From an uncultured cyanobacterium (lineage in GTDB: Bacteria; Cyanobacteriota; Cyanobacteriia; PCC-6307; Cyanobiaceae): DNA of 64,000 nucleotides. The stretch spans positions 1 to 64,000 of the forward strand of contig CAIJRN010000052.1 of the NCBI GenBank assembly GCA_903823115.1. The letters run 5' to 3'. Shown in pieces: positions 49,645-60,981 of this stretch; positions within the stretch are counted from its first letter, which is position 1; every line of letters starts with the position of its first letter. The position numbers were made by a program, and so were the translations under genes. The notes under the pieces are model-generated. The model was not told the origin of the DNA, made no database searches, and was given only the letters and a program-made list of their open reading frames with translations.

Positions 49645-51210
49645 ATGAGCCTGGCGATCGAGATCCTGCAGCGCAGCGGCGAGCATCTGCTGCTGGTGGC
49701 GATCGCCATCGGCCTGGCCCTGCTGATCGCCCTGCCGCTCAGCCTCGCCATCCAGCGCCGGCCGCGCTGGGCCGCACCGGTGCTGGCGCTGGCCAACGCG
49801 GTGCAGACCGTCCCCAGCCTGGCGATCTTCGGACTGCTGCTGACGGTGCCCCTGCTCGGCGGCATCGGCACGACGCCGGCGGTGGTGGCGCTGACCCTCT
49901 ATGCCCTGCTGCCGTTGCTGCGGGGCCTGCTCACCGGCCTGGCCCAGGTGCCTGCGGGGCTGAAGCAGGCCGGCCGGGCCCTGGGGTTGAACGGGGCCCA
50001 GGTGCTGCGCCACATCGAAGCGCCGCTGGCCCTGCCGGCGGCCATGGCCGGCCTGCGGGTGGCCACCGTGATCAGCGTCAGCGTGGCCACCATCGCCGCC
50101 GCCATCGGCGCCGGTGGCCTGGGGGTGTTCATCTTCCGCGGCATCGCCACGGTGGACAACGGCCAGATCCTGGCGGGCGCCCTGCCGGCGGCGGCGATCG
50201 CCCTGGCGGCCGATGCCGGCCTGGGGGCCCTGGAGCGCAGGCTGTCGCGGCCATCCAGCCGGATCAGCGGTGGACCCCAACCTCCCCGCCGCTGGCTCCA
50301 GGCCAGCCTGGTGCTGGCGAGCCTGGCGGTCGTGCTCGGCCTCGGCCTGACGAACCTTCGTGGCGACGAGTCGATCCGGATCGGCTCCAAGGCCTTCACC
50401 GAGCAGCTGATCCTGGGCGAACTGCTGGCCCAGCAGATCGAAAGCGACACGACGCTGACGGTGAAGCGCAGCTTCGGCCTCGGTGGCACCGGCCTGCTGC
50501 ACGACAGCTTGCGCCATGGTCGCCTCGACGCCTACGTGGAGTACACCGGCACGGCCTGGACGGCGATCCTCAGACAGCCGCCGCCCACACCCGGCCCCGA
50601 TGCCGCCCGGCAGATCTGGCAGAACACGCACACGGCCTACAGCCGCCGCTTCGATCTGCGGGTGTTTCCGTCCCTGGGCTTCGAGAACAGCTTCGCGATC
50701 CTGGTGCGCCAGGGCGATGCCCAGCGTCTCGGCCTGCGGACGATCAGTGACGCCACGGCCCACACCCCCGACTGGCACGCCGGCTTCGGCTACGAGTTCC
50801 TCAATCGGGCCGATGGCTACGCCGGCCTGGCCCAGCGCTACGGACTGCGCTTCGCCGCGCCGCCCCGCAGCATGGATCTCGGCCTCACCTACCGGGCCCT
50901 GGCCGCGGGCCAGGTGGATCTGATCGCCGGCGACACCACCAACGGCCTGATCCCGACGCTGAAGTTGCAGCTGCTACGCGATGACCGCGGCTACTTCCCG
51001 CCCTACGACGCCGTGCCGATCGTCCGCAGCGCCGTCCTGCGGCGCCATCCGCAGCTGGTGGCCGCCATCGATCGGCTGACTGGCCGATTGAACGTGGCCA
51101 CGATGCAGCGGCTCAATGCCGAAGTGGATCTGCAGAAGCGGCCGGTGGAGGCGGTGGTGCGCCAGTGGCGCCGGCAGGTGGGGCTGGAGCGATCACCGCC
51201 GCACAGCTGA
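49645..51210 (+). CDS. Osmoprotectant-type ABC permease fused to substrate-binding domain
   Basis: 521 residues. The N-terminal 210 form a ProW/OpuCB-type permease with about six helices and the loop GLKQAGRALGLNGAQVLRHIEAPLALPAAMAGL. After a linker and a further hydrophobic segment (about 230-245), residues 250-515 are an OpuAC/ProX-type binding domain starting IRIGSKAFTEQLILGELLAQQIE. Relatives import glycine betaine, choline or ergothioneine (OpuF, EgtUBC types). No ATPase gene is adjacent. The ligand cannot be assigned. Confidence 0.88.
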   Translation: MSLAIEILQRSGEHLLLVAIAIGLALLIALPLSLAIQRRPRWAAPVLALANAVQTVPSLAIFGLLLTVPLLGGIGTTPAVVALTLYALLPLLRGLLTGLAQVPAGLKQAGRALGLNGAQVLRHIEAPLALPAAMAGLRVATVISVSVATIAAAIGAGGLGVFIFRGIATVDNGQILAGALPAAAIALAADAGLGALERRLSRPSSRISGGPQPPRRWLQASLVLASLAVVLGLGLTNLRGDESIRIGSKAFTEQLILGELLAQQIESDTTLTVKRSFGLGGTGLLHDSLRHGRLDAYVEYTGTAWTAILRQPPPTPGPDAARQIWQNTHTAYSRRFDLRVFPSLGFENSFAILVRQGDAQRLGLRTISDATAHTPDWHAGFGYEFLNRADGYAGLAQRYGLRFAAPPRSMDLGLTYRALAAGQVDLIAGDTTNGLIPTLKLQLLRDDRGYFPPYDAVPIVRSAVLRRHPQLVAAIDRLTGRLNVATMQRLNAEVDLQKRPVEAVVRQWRRQVGLERSPPHS

Positions 51211-51234
51211 GCTGGCCCAGCCGCCTCCAGCCAC

Positions 51235-51714
51235 TCAGAGACTGCGCAGCACCTGCAGATCCTCGGCATCGAGGGGGCTGGGAATGCCGTGACGCAGCTG
51301 ATCGGCGAAACCGTCATCCGTACTGACGATCGTCAACAGGTAAACCCTGCCGGGGCCGGGATTCTCGAAGTCATGCAGGGAACCCTCCGGCACCACCACA
51401 CTGTCACCGGTGCTGGCTTCAATCGTGGCGCCGTCGACGTGAAAACGCACCCGACCGCGCAGCACGAAATAGAGCTCGACCGCATGGGCGTGGCGATGGG
51501 GCGGCACCCGCTCGCTGGCGTCGTGGATCTCGAGCATCAACGTCGGCCCGCCGCTGTCGGTGGAGGGATCGGCGATCAGGGCCAGACGGCAGTGATCACT
51601 CTCACTGAACCGATAGGCCCTCAATTGCTCGGGGTGCAGTCTCTGGGGCAGCACGGTCACACAGGTGCCAGGCGGCACAGCGGCCCTGACTCTGGCAGCA
51701 CTCCACGAAGCCAC
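51235..51714 (-). CDS. Cupin-domain protein
   Basis: 159 residues from a GTG start. Motif 1 is PPHRHAHAVELYFVLRGRVRF (about residues 71-91) with the His, His and Glu metal ligands, and motif 2 is GDSVVVPEGSLHDFENPG. A small metal-binding barrel of unknown substrate, possibly a sugar isomerase or regulator type. It is convergent with the transporter gene (24 bases apart), and 47 bases separate it from the glutaredoxin-MauE gene. Confidence 0.75.
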   Translation of the reverse strand: MASWSAARVRAAVPPGTCVTVLPQRLHPEQLRAYRFSESDHCRLALIADPSTDSGGPTLMLEIHDASERVPPHRHAHAVELYFVLRGRVRFHVDGATIEASTGDSVVVPEGSLHDFENPGPGRVYLLTIVSTDDGFADQLRHGIPSPLDAEDLQVLRSL

Positions 51715-51761
51715 TCGGAGCGTGTCTCCGGGATGGGGATCTGCACACGCAAGCGGCCCGC

Positions 51762-52526
51762 TCAGGCCCTGGCCACCAGGAGCAAGGACACGCCCATCAG
51801 CACCATCATCAGATTTTCCAGCACACTCACCGCCCCCAGCGGCGTGCGGGTGTTGCCGCCGACGCAGGCGCAGTCGAGGTCAAGCTTGTCGACATAGACG
51901 GCCTTGATCACCGAGAAGCCTCCCTCCAGGCCCATGGCGATGGCCAGCACCCCCACCGGCAGGGCCCCCAGCCGCGACAGGATCCCCAGGCCCACCAGCA
52001 ACTCCAGCCAGGGATAGAGGTGGCCGTAGCGGGACCACTGCTGGCTGAGGCGGTCGTACTTGCGGAAGGTGGTGCGGAAAGCGCCCGGATCCATCAGCTT
52101 CAGGCAGGCCAGAAAAGCCAGGGCCACCCCCATGAAGCCAGCCACCACCCTGAAGCCAGCCACCCCCAGGTCAGCCGCCACGGCCACCAGCAGGGCCGTG
52201 CCGAACACCGCGACCACGGCCCGATAACTGCGCTCGCCACTTTTTTCCGGCGTCACCCCAAGCCGGCGGGCCAGATCGGTGTAGCCGCCGATTCGCTCCT
52301 CAGCGGCGAAGATCTGAGGGGTGGCGGCAACGCCGTGCTGCCGCTTGAAGGCCTCCACCGCCGCAGCGGTTTCCAGGGGATGGTCCTCAAAGGCAATCCC
52401 CTGGGCCTGGAGCAGCTCCAACGCCTTGAGTCCATAGGGGCAGAGATGGTCCGGGGTGACCATCCGGTACAGCCGCACCGGTGCCGCCAGTGCGGCGGGG
52501 GAGTGAGCTTTGGAGGCGGAGGCCAT
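51762..52526 (-). CDS. Glutaredoxin domain fused to a MauE/DoxX-like membrane domain
   Basis: 254 residues. Residues 15-90 form a glutaredoxin: VTPDHLCPYGLKALELLQAQG with CPYG where a CPYC pair would be, and GVAATPQIFAAEERIGGYTDL. After residue 100 four membrane helices follow, of the MauE/DoxX type (VGLGILSRLGALPVGVLAIAMGLEGG). A conserved CAC pair sits in DLDCACVGG. The membrane part may pass electrons or handle disulfides like MauE-family proteins (inference). Start at 52526 or 52535. Confidence 0.8.
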   Translation of the reverse strand: MASASKAHSPAALAAPVRLYRMVTPDHLCPYGLKALELLQAQGIAFEDHPLETAAAVEAFKRQHGVAATPQIFAAEERIGGYTDLARRLGVTPEKSGERSYRAVVAVFGTALLVAVAADLGVAGFRVVAGFMGVALAFLACLKLMDPGAFRTTFRKYDRLSQQWSRYGHLYPWLELLVGLGILSRLGALPVGVLAIAMGLEGGFSVIKAVYVDKLDLDCACVGGNTRTPLGAVSVLENLMMVLMGVSLLLVARA

Positions 52527-52596
52527 GCAACACATCAGAGATGCCCAGCCTGGCAAAGACTGGCGCGGTTGACCGAGCGACCCGCCACCCCCGGCC

Positions 52597-53342
52597 TCAG
52601 CGCCAGCTCTCGCGCCGCATCCAGCTGATCCAGTCGGCGGAGATCTGCTTGGGGCAGACCGCCTCACACTCGAGATGATTGCTGCAGCTGCCGAAGCCCT
52701 CGGCCGCCATCCGCTGCTGCATCGCCAACGCCCGCCGGGCCCGCTCCGGCTGGCCCTGGGGCAACTGGCCGAGATGGGCCAGCTTCGCCGCCACGAACAG
52801 GCTGGCCGAAGCATTGGGACAGCTGGCCACACAGGCGCCGCAGCCGATGCAGGTGGCGGTGTCGAAGGCGCTGGTGGCCTGGTCGCGGCCGATCAGGATC
52901 GCATTGGCCTCCGGGGCGCTGCCGGTGTTGACCGAGCAGTAACCGCCGGCCATCAGCAGGCGATCGAAGGCCGAACGATCGACGCTCAGGTCCTGCAGCA
53001 ACGGGAAGGCCCGCGCCCGGAAGGGCTCCAGCACCAGGGTGTCGCCGTCGGCGAACTGGCGCAGATAGAGCTGACAGACGGTGGTGGCCGCCTGGGGCCC
53101 ATGGGCCTGGCCATTGACCAGAAAGCCGCAGGCGCCGCAGATGCCCTCGCGGCAATCGTGCTCAAAACCCACGGGCCGCTCGCCGGCGGCGATCAACTGG
53201 CCATTGAGGCGATCGAGGGCCTCCAGCAACGACAGATCGGTGGACACCTGCTCCAGCCGGTAGGACGCGAAGGCCCCGGCAGCGTCCGCCGTGGCCTGGC
53301 GCCAGATGCGCAGATTCAGGCAGATCGTGGTCGCTGGATCGC

Positions 53343-53346
<4 letters not shown>
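52597..53346 (-). CDS. sdhB: Succinate dehydrogenase iron-sulfur subunit
   Basis: 249 residues carrying three iron-sulfur clusters: the 2Fe-2S site [15 protein letters not shown] with a later Cys (TVCQLYL), the 4Fe-4S site [14 protein letters not shown], and the 3Fe-4S / second site [12 protein letters not shown]. It transfers electrons from SdhA to the quinone site. The first 4 bases overlap the sdhA stop (ATGA). Last gene of sdhCAB. The sequence is closer to the B. subtilis / fumarate-reductase-like type than to E. coli SdhB. Confidence 0.93.
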
Positions 53347-55285
<1,939 letters not shown>

Positions 55286-55289
<4 letters not shown>

Positions 55290-55984
55290 CCGCCGGCCCC
55301 CGTTGCAGCCGGGCCGAGCCACACCAGCAGCAGTGGCAGCAGGGCGAAGCCAGCCCCCAGAACCAGGGCCAGACCGCGCCCAGTGGCGCGAATTCGGCCG
55401 CCATTGGCGCCGTCGAGCAGGCCGAGGCTGCGATGGGCGCTCTCATGGCCATGGAACAGATGCAGGGCCAGGGCCAGGCCTGCCGCCGCATACAACAGCA
55501 GGGACCAGGGCGAGCTCAACACCGCCAGCAGCATGGCCAGCTCCTGACCCGCCGGCGGCCGATGCCAGCGCAGCTGGCCCAGATGCACGCTCACAAACAC
55601 CAGCAGCAGGGCACCACTGGCGGGCAGCAGCCGGGCGCTCCAGGCCGCCCGGGTCTCGGCACCGGCCCCACGGCGACTGACCAGGGCAGAGCCGGCTGGA
55701 CCACGGAGCCGGGCATTGGCCAGCAGTTTGACCAGGGCCAGCAGCGGATGGGCCAGCAACACGGCAGCCAGGGCCAGCTCCAGCGGCGCCAGCCACACCT
55801 GGCCGTGCAACCAGAGGGCAAGGCGCTCGAAGGCGGCAGGATCGAACAGGGCCAGGCCCAGGCCACCGAGATGGGCCACCAGGAACAGCACCAGCGCCAG
55901 ACCCGTGACAGGGATCCAGAGAGGTCGCCGAAGGGAACCGTTCAAGGCGAGCCGAGACTGCAGCGCCAACCCATGGTCGCCCAT
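55286..55984 (-). CDS. sdhC: Succinate dehydrogenase cytochrome b558 membrane anchor
   Basis: 232 residues with five predicted membrane helices, beginning near residue 24 ([21 protein letters not shown]). Histidines inside or at helix ends ([39 protein letters not shown]) can bind heme and match the di-heme cytochrome b558 family. It anchors SdhAB and reduces quinone. First gene of sdhCAB. Many cyanobacterial genomes lack an obvious anchor subunit gene, which makes this complete operon informative. Confidence 0.85.
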
Positions 55985-56258
55985 CCTCAGGCCTCAGGTC
56001 GGCCGCGGCTGTTGCCGCTGAACCAGCAGCGCCGAGGCAGACGGGGCTTGTGTTCAACGCCCACCCAGCGCCCCTGATCCGCCACGCCCCTGCCAGCCAG
56101 CCATTCGCTGAGCATGCAGCAGCAGGGGCCGTTGCAATCGACAGGAAGACCACCGGATCCCAAGGCCAAGGGCCTACAGCGGCGAATCCGGGCGTTGGCC
56201 GGCGCGCCAGCCCTGCCGGCCCCGGCCATGGGAGGGTGAGCCTCACCGTGGATGGCCC

Positions 56259-57530
56259 ATGCGACTCACGCGCCCTTCAACGCTGCTGAGCGCCTTTCTC
56301 ACTCTGCTCAACGACAGGCTGGGCGAAAGCATCGTCTTTCCACTGCTGCCGTTCCTGCTGGCCGGCTTCACCAGCAACGACCGCAATCTCGGCCTGACCG
56401 TCGGCCTGCTCGGGGGGTGCTACGCCCTGGCCCAATTCACCGTCACGCCCCTGATCGGCGCCATGAGCGACCGCTTCGGCCGCAAGCCGGTGATCACGGT
56501 CTGCGTGGCTGGCTCGGTGCTGGGGCTGGCCCTGTTCGCCCTCACCATCAGCCTGCCCTGGCAGCGGCTCTGGCCCGGGGCCACCGCCGCCGGCGTGCCC
56601 CTGGCCCTGATGTTCCTGGCCCGTCTGATCGACGGGGTCAGCGGCGGCACGGCGGCCACGGCCGGCGCCGTGCTGGCCGACATCTCGCCACCGGAGCAGC
56701 GGGCGCGGGCCTTCGGCCTGATCGGCGTGGCCTTCGGCCTGGGCTTCATCCTCGGGCCGGCCCTGGGGGGGCTGCTGGCGGGGATCTCGGTCACCCTGCC
56801 GGTGCTGGTGGCCCTGGGCTTCGCCGTGCTGAATCTGGTGGTGGTGCTGACGTTGCTGCCGGAAACGCACCCGCTGGAAGCCCGCCTGGCCCTGCCGCGC
56901 AAGCGGGAGCTGCAGCCCTTCAGCCAGCTGGCGCGCGTGTTCCGCAATCCCCAGGTGCGGCGCCTCTGCCTGGCCTTCTTCCTGTTCTTCCTGGCCTTCA
57001 GCGGCTTCACCGCCGAGCTGGTGGTCTATTTCAAACAGAACTTCGGCTGGGGGCCGGGGATCTCGGCCAGCGCCTTCGTGGTGGTGGGAGTCGTGGCCAC
57101 GGTGGTGCAGGGCGGCCTGATCGGCCCGCTGGTCAAGCGCTTCGGCGAATGGCGGCTCAGCCTGGCGGGGGTGGGCCTGGTGGTGGTGGGCTGCCTGATG
57201 ATCCCGCTGGCCCGGGTGGATCATGCGGTGGTCGTGGTGTTTCCGGCGGTGGCGATCCTGGCCAGCGGCACCGGCCTGATCACCCCGTGCCTGCGCAGCC
57301 TCGTCTCCCGCCGCCTCGATGACAGCGGCCAGGGGGCAGCCCTGGGCAGCCTCCAGGGCCTGCAGAGCCTGGGCAGCTTCCTGGGCCCACCGCTGGCTGG
57401 TCTGGCCTACGTGAATCTGAACCGGCAGGCCCCCTTCTGGCTGGGCATCGCCCTGATGCTGGGGGTGGCGGTGCTGGTGGCCGGCGGCCTGCCCGGGCAA
57501 AAGCCGTCGATACATAGGTCGAGCCGCTGA
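56259..57530 (+). CDS. MFS transporter, TetA-like
   Basis: 423 residues with twelve predicted membrane helices. The motif A loop MSDRFGRKPVITV (between helices 2 and 3, about residue 70) and GFILGPALGGLL in helix 5 (motif C-like) are typical of drug/H+ antiporters such as TetA. Hydrophobic Val/Leu-rich helices continue to the end. The exported compound is unknown. A 44-base spacer separates it from ppk1 downstream. Confidence 0.88.
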   Translation: MRLTRPSTLLSAFLTLLNDRLGESIVFPLLPFLLAGFTSNDRNLGLTVGLLGGCYALAQFTVTPLIGAMSDRFGRKPVITVCVAGSVLGLALFALTISLPWQRLWPGATAAGVPLALMFLARLIDGVSGGTAATAGAVLADISPPEQRARAFGLIGVAFGLGFILGPALGGLLAGISVTLPVLVALGFAVLNLVVVLTLLPETHPLEARLALPRKRELQPFSQLARVFRNPQVRRLCLAFFLFFLAFSGFTAELVVYFKQNFGWGPGISASAFVVVGVVATVVQGGLIGPLVKRFGEWRLSLAGVGLVVVGCLMIPLARVDHAVVVVFPAVAILASGTGLITPCLRSLVSRRLDDSGQGAALGSLQGLQSLGSFLGPPLAGLAYVNLNRQAPFWLGIALMLGVAVLVAGGLPGQKPSIHRSSR

Positions 57531-57574
57531 GATTGCTACGTTCGAATCCCTGAGCTGCCCGAACACGGAGCACC

Positions 57575-59698
57575 ATGACGCAACCGGTCGCTCCTGAGCT
57601 GTACATCAACCGCGAACTGAGCTGGATTGACTTCAACCATCGCGTCCTGGCCCAGGCGCTGGACGAACAGACGCCGTTGCTGGAGCAGGCGAAGTTCAGC
57701 GCCATTTTCAGCAACAACCTGGATGAATTCTTCATGGTGAGGGTGGCCTCCCTCAAATCCCAGCTGGAAGCTGGTGTCACCACCCGCAGCGACGACGGCC
57801 TCACCCCCAAGGAGCAACTGCAGGCCATCCACGCCAAACTGAGGCCCCTGCTGGAACTGCAGCAGCAGCACTACCGCCATTCGCTCAAGAGTCAGCTGTT
57901 CGAATACGGCGTGCAGCTGATCGATTATCTGCGCCTTAACGAACAGCAGAAAGCCTGGGCCGACGACTACTTCCAGCGCCTGATCTTTCCGGTGCTGACG
58001 CCCCTGGCCGTGGATCCGGCCCACCCGTTCCCGTTCATGAGCAACCTCAGCCTCAACGTGGCGGCCCTGATCCGCGATCCGGACAGCGGTCAGCAACAGT
58101 TCGCCCGCGTCAAGGTGCCCCAGAAAATCCTGCCGCGCTTCGTGCAGATCCCCACCGAGCTCTGCGCCCGCTTCCCCAGCCCCTGCTTCACGGCCGTGCC
58201 GCTGGAGCAGCTGGTGGCCTTCAACCTGAAATTGCTCTTCCCCGGCATGACGGTGGAGGGGCACTACTTCTTCCGGGTCACCCGCGACGCCGACCTGGAA
58301 CTGCGGGATCTGGAGGCCGATGACCTGATGGAGGCCCTGCAGGAAGGCCTGCGCAAGCGCCGCATGGGCGGCGAGGTGGTGCGGCTCGAGGTGGCCGATG
58401 AGATGCCCGACGAGATCGTCCAGGTGCTGCTGGAAGGCACCGATGTGGAGGCCGAGGATCTCTACCGCATCAACGGACCGCTCGGGCTCGATGACCTGAT
58501 GAGCCTCACCGGCATCCCCCTGCCCCAGCTGCGCGACGCCCCGTACCAGGGCCGCACCGTGCCCAGGCTGGCCCGGGCCCAGCGCAGTCGCCTGGCCGAT
58601 GGCTCCCTGAAGCAGGAAGAATTTGAAAGCATCTTCCGGGTGATCCGCCGGGGCGATGTGCTGCTGCACCACCCCTACGACCTGTTCGCCACCTCGGTGG
58701 AGGAATTCCTGCATCAGGCCGCCGAAGACCCCTCGGTGCTGGCGATCAAGATGACCCTCTATCGCACCTCCAAGAACTCTCCGGTGGTGGCGGCCCTGAT
58801 CCGCGCCGCCGAGAACGGCAAGCAGGTGATGGCCCTGGTGGAGCTCAAGGCCCGCTTCGATGAGGACAACAACATCCAGTGGGCTCGCCAGCTGGAACAC
58901 GCCGGCGTGCACGTGGTGTACGGGGTGATCGGTCTGAAGACCCACACCAAAGTGGCCCTGGTGGTGCGGCGGGAGAAGGAACGGCTGCGCAGCTACATGC
59001 ACATCGGCACCGGCAACTACAACTCAAAAACCTCGAATCTCTACACCGACATTGGGCTGCTGACGGCACGGGAAGACTTCGGCCAGGACGTGGTGGAGCT
59101 CTTCAACTACCTCACCGGCTTCTCCAAGCAACAGAGCTTCCGCAAACTGCTGGTGGCCCCCGTCACCCTGCGCAAAGGCATGGAGGGCCTGATCCGCCGC
59201 GAGATCGAGCACGCCCGCAACGGCCGTGGTGGCCATATCCGCGGCAAGATGAATTCCCTTGTGGATCCCGCGATCATCGCCCTGCTTTATGAGGCCTCCC
59301 AGGCGGGGGTGATCATTGAGCTGGTGATCCGCGGCATGTGCTCGCTGCGGCCAGGGGTGCAGGGAGTGAGCGAAACGATCAGTGTCAGCAGCGTGATCGG
59401 CCGTTTCCTGGAACACTCCCGCCTGTTCTGGTTCGCCAATGGCGGCCAGAGCGAATTATTCATCGGTAGCGCCGACTGGATGACCCGCAACCTGGACCGG
59501 CGCGTCGAGGCGCTCGCCCCGATCGAAGATCCCCAGCAGCGCAGCCAGCTCGAACGCCTGATCCAGCTCTACCTGGAGGACAGTGGCGCCTGGCACATGC
59601 ACAGCGACGGCCACTTCGACCAGCGCCAGCCGGAAGGCGAACCGCGACGGGCTCAGGCCTCTCTGATGGAACGCTGGCGCGGCGGATTGCCTAACTGA
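57575..59698 (+). CDS. ppk1: Polyphosphate kinase
   Basis: Polymerises the gamma-phosphate of ATP to polyphosphate; 707 residues. N-terminal YINRELSWIDFNHRVLAQAL, DDLMSLTGIPLPQLRDAPYQ, and the catalytic region KTHTKVALVVRRE...YMHIGTGNYN with the phosphorylated His in THTK (about residue 455) are present. The C-terminal half is intact (SVSSVIGRFLEHSRLFWF, IGSADWMTRNLDRRVE). Polyphosphate stores phosphate and supports stress survival in cyanobacteria. Confidence 0.96.
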   Translation: MTQPVAPELYINRELSWIDFNHRVLAQALDEQTPLLEQAKFSAIFSNNLDEFFMVRVASLKSQLEAGVTTRSDDGLTPKEQLQAIHAKLRPLLELQQQHYRHSLKSQLFEYGVQLIDYLRLNEQQKAWADDYFQRLIFPVLTPLAVDPAHPFPFMSNLSLNVAALIRDPDSGQQQFARVKVPQKILPRFVQIPTELCARFPSPCFTAVPLEQLVAFNLKLLFPGMTVEGHYFFRVTRDADLELRDLEADDLMEALQEGLRKRRMGGEVVRLEVADEMPDEIVQVLLEGTDVEAEDLYRINGPLGLDDLMSLTGIPLPQLRDAPYQGRTVPRLARAQRSRLADGSLKQEEFESIFRVIRRGDVLLHHPYDLFATSVEEFLHQAAEDPSVLAIKMTLYRTSKNSPVVAALIRAAENGKQVMALVELKARFDEDNNIQWARQLEHAGVHVVYGVIGLKTHTKVALVVRREKERLRSYMHIGTGNYNSKTSNLYTDIGLLTAREDFGQDVVELFNYLTGFSKQQSFRKLLVAPVTLRKGMEGLIRREIEHARNGRGGHIRGKMNSLVDPAIIALLYEASQAGVIIELVIRGMCSLRPGVQGVSETISVSSVIGRFLEHSRLFWFANGGQSELFIGSADWMTRNLDRRVEALAPIEDPQQRSQLERLIQLYLEDSGAWHMHSDGHFDQRQPEGEPRRAQASLMERWRGGLPN

Positions 59699-59838
59699 CG
59701 ACCCCAGGCTGCCGATGTAATCAACGACACAGTAAAAAATCTTTGCGCAATGCTTACAGGGAATCCTCGGTTTGCGGACAACACATCCGCGCAACCGGTG
59801 CTACATTCCGGACAAATTCATTTCGGAGGCCTGGGGTG

Positions 59839-60966
59839 ATGGGGACACCTCTGCATTCCGCTCTCAATGTGCTGCATGCCAATGGCAGTAGCACACAAGG
59901 GGGCCGAGCAGTCACCTTGTCTGCTACTGCAGACCTGACAATTTCAGCCGATTCCACCGAAGACAAATCCAGCATTTGTGCTGCGGATCACAATCAATCT
60001 GCACCAAATGCAACGCCTGTCAAGGCGAGCCCGAAAACGAAGGCCGCCAGCGCCAAGGCCGCTAACCAGCGAGCAACAGGGCGTCTCAGTGCCGACTCGA
60101 TCGGCTGGTATCTGAGCACGATCGGTCGGGTGCCCCTGCTCACCCCCGCCGAAGAGATTGAGCTGGCCCACCACGTGCAGGCGGCCAAACGCCTGACCCA
60201 GGAGATCGGCGAGGGCTACACGGCCAAGCAGCAGCGCCAGCTGCGCATGGGACAGCGAGCCCGGGATCGGATGATGGCCGCCAATCTGCGCCTCGTGGTG
60301 AGCGTGGCGAAGAAGTATCAGAATCAGGGGTTGGAGTTGCTGGATCTGGTCCAGGAGGGGGCCATCGGCCTGGAACGGGCTGTCGACAAGTTCGATCCGG
60401 CCATGGGCTACAAATTCTCCACCTATGCCTACTGGTGGATCCGCCAGGGCATGACCAGGGCCATCGACAACAGCGCCCGCACGATTCGCCTGCCGATTCA
60501 TATCAGCGAAAAGCTCTCGAAGATGCGGCGCATCACCCGGGAGCTCTCCCATCGACTGGGCCGCCAGCCCAATCGCCTGGAGCTGTCCCACGCCCTGGGC
60601 ATGGCACCCGAGGAACTGGAGGAGCTGATGACCCAGAGCGCCCCCTGTGCCTCCCTGGATGCCCATGCCCGCGGCGAAGAGGATCGCAGCACCCTGGGCG
60701 AGCTGATCGCCGATCCGGCCAGTGGTGAGCACTTCGACTCGCTGGATCGGCATCTGCAGAAGGAGCACCTGGGCACCTGGCTCTCCCAGCTCAATGATCG
60801 CGAGCAGAAAATCCTGAAACTGCGCTTTGGGCTGGAGGGCAGCGACCCCCTCACCCTCGCCGAGATCGGCCGGCAGATCAATGTGTCGCGGGAACGGGTG
60901 CGGCAGCTGGAGGCCAAGGCGATCATGAAACTGCGGCTGATGAGCAACATGCAGCAGGCGGCCTGA
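59839..60966 (+). CDS. Group 2 RNA polymerase sigma factor (sigma-70 family)
   Basis: 375 residues from ATG 59839, which follows GGAGG by about 10 bases. The first 95 residues are Ser/Thr/Ala-rich and unconserved. Region 1.2 starts at SIGWYLSTIGRVPLLTPAEEIELA, region 2 is LRLVVSVAKKYQNQGLELLDLVQEGAIGLERAVDKFDP with YAYWWIRQGMTRAI, and region 4 ends LTLAEIGRQINVSRERVRQLEAKAI. Region 1.1 is missing, so it is a non-essential group 2 sigma such as SigB, SigC or SigD. Its position after ppk1 hints at stress-linked expression. Confidence 0.92.
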   Translation: MGTPLHSALNVLHANGSSTQGGRAVTLSATADLTISADSTEDKSSICAADHNQSAPNATPVKASPKTKAASAKAANQRATGRLSADSIGWYLSTIGRVPLLTPAEEIELAHHVQAAKRLTQEIGEGYTAKQQRQLRMGQRARDRMMAANLRLVVSVAKKYQNQGLELLDLVQEGAIGLERAVDKFDPAMGYKFSTYAYWWIRQGMTRAIDNSARTIRLPIHISEKLSKMRRITRELSHRLGRQPNRLELSHALGMAPEELEELMTQSAPCASLDAHARGEEDRSTLGELIADPASGEHFDSLDRHLQKEHLGTWLSQLNDREQKILKLRFGLEGSDPLTLAEIGRQINVSRERVRQLEAKAIMKLRLMSNMQQAA

Positions 60967-60981
60967 GTCCTGATCTTGGGC

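Noticed and set aside
57530..57570. Possible tRNA T-loop (GTTCGAATCCC) between the MFS gene and ppk1
   Set aside because: The five bases on each side cannot pair to form a T stem, and no anticodon or acceptor arm can be folded in the 44-base spacer.
59740..59835. Consensus sigma-70 promoter before the sigma factor gene (TTGCGG ... TACATT)
   Set aside because: The spacer between the two elements is about 24 bases, too long for a usual promoter.
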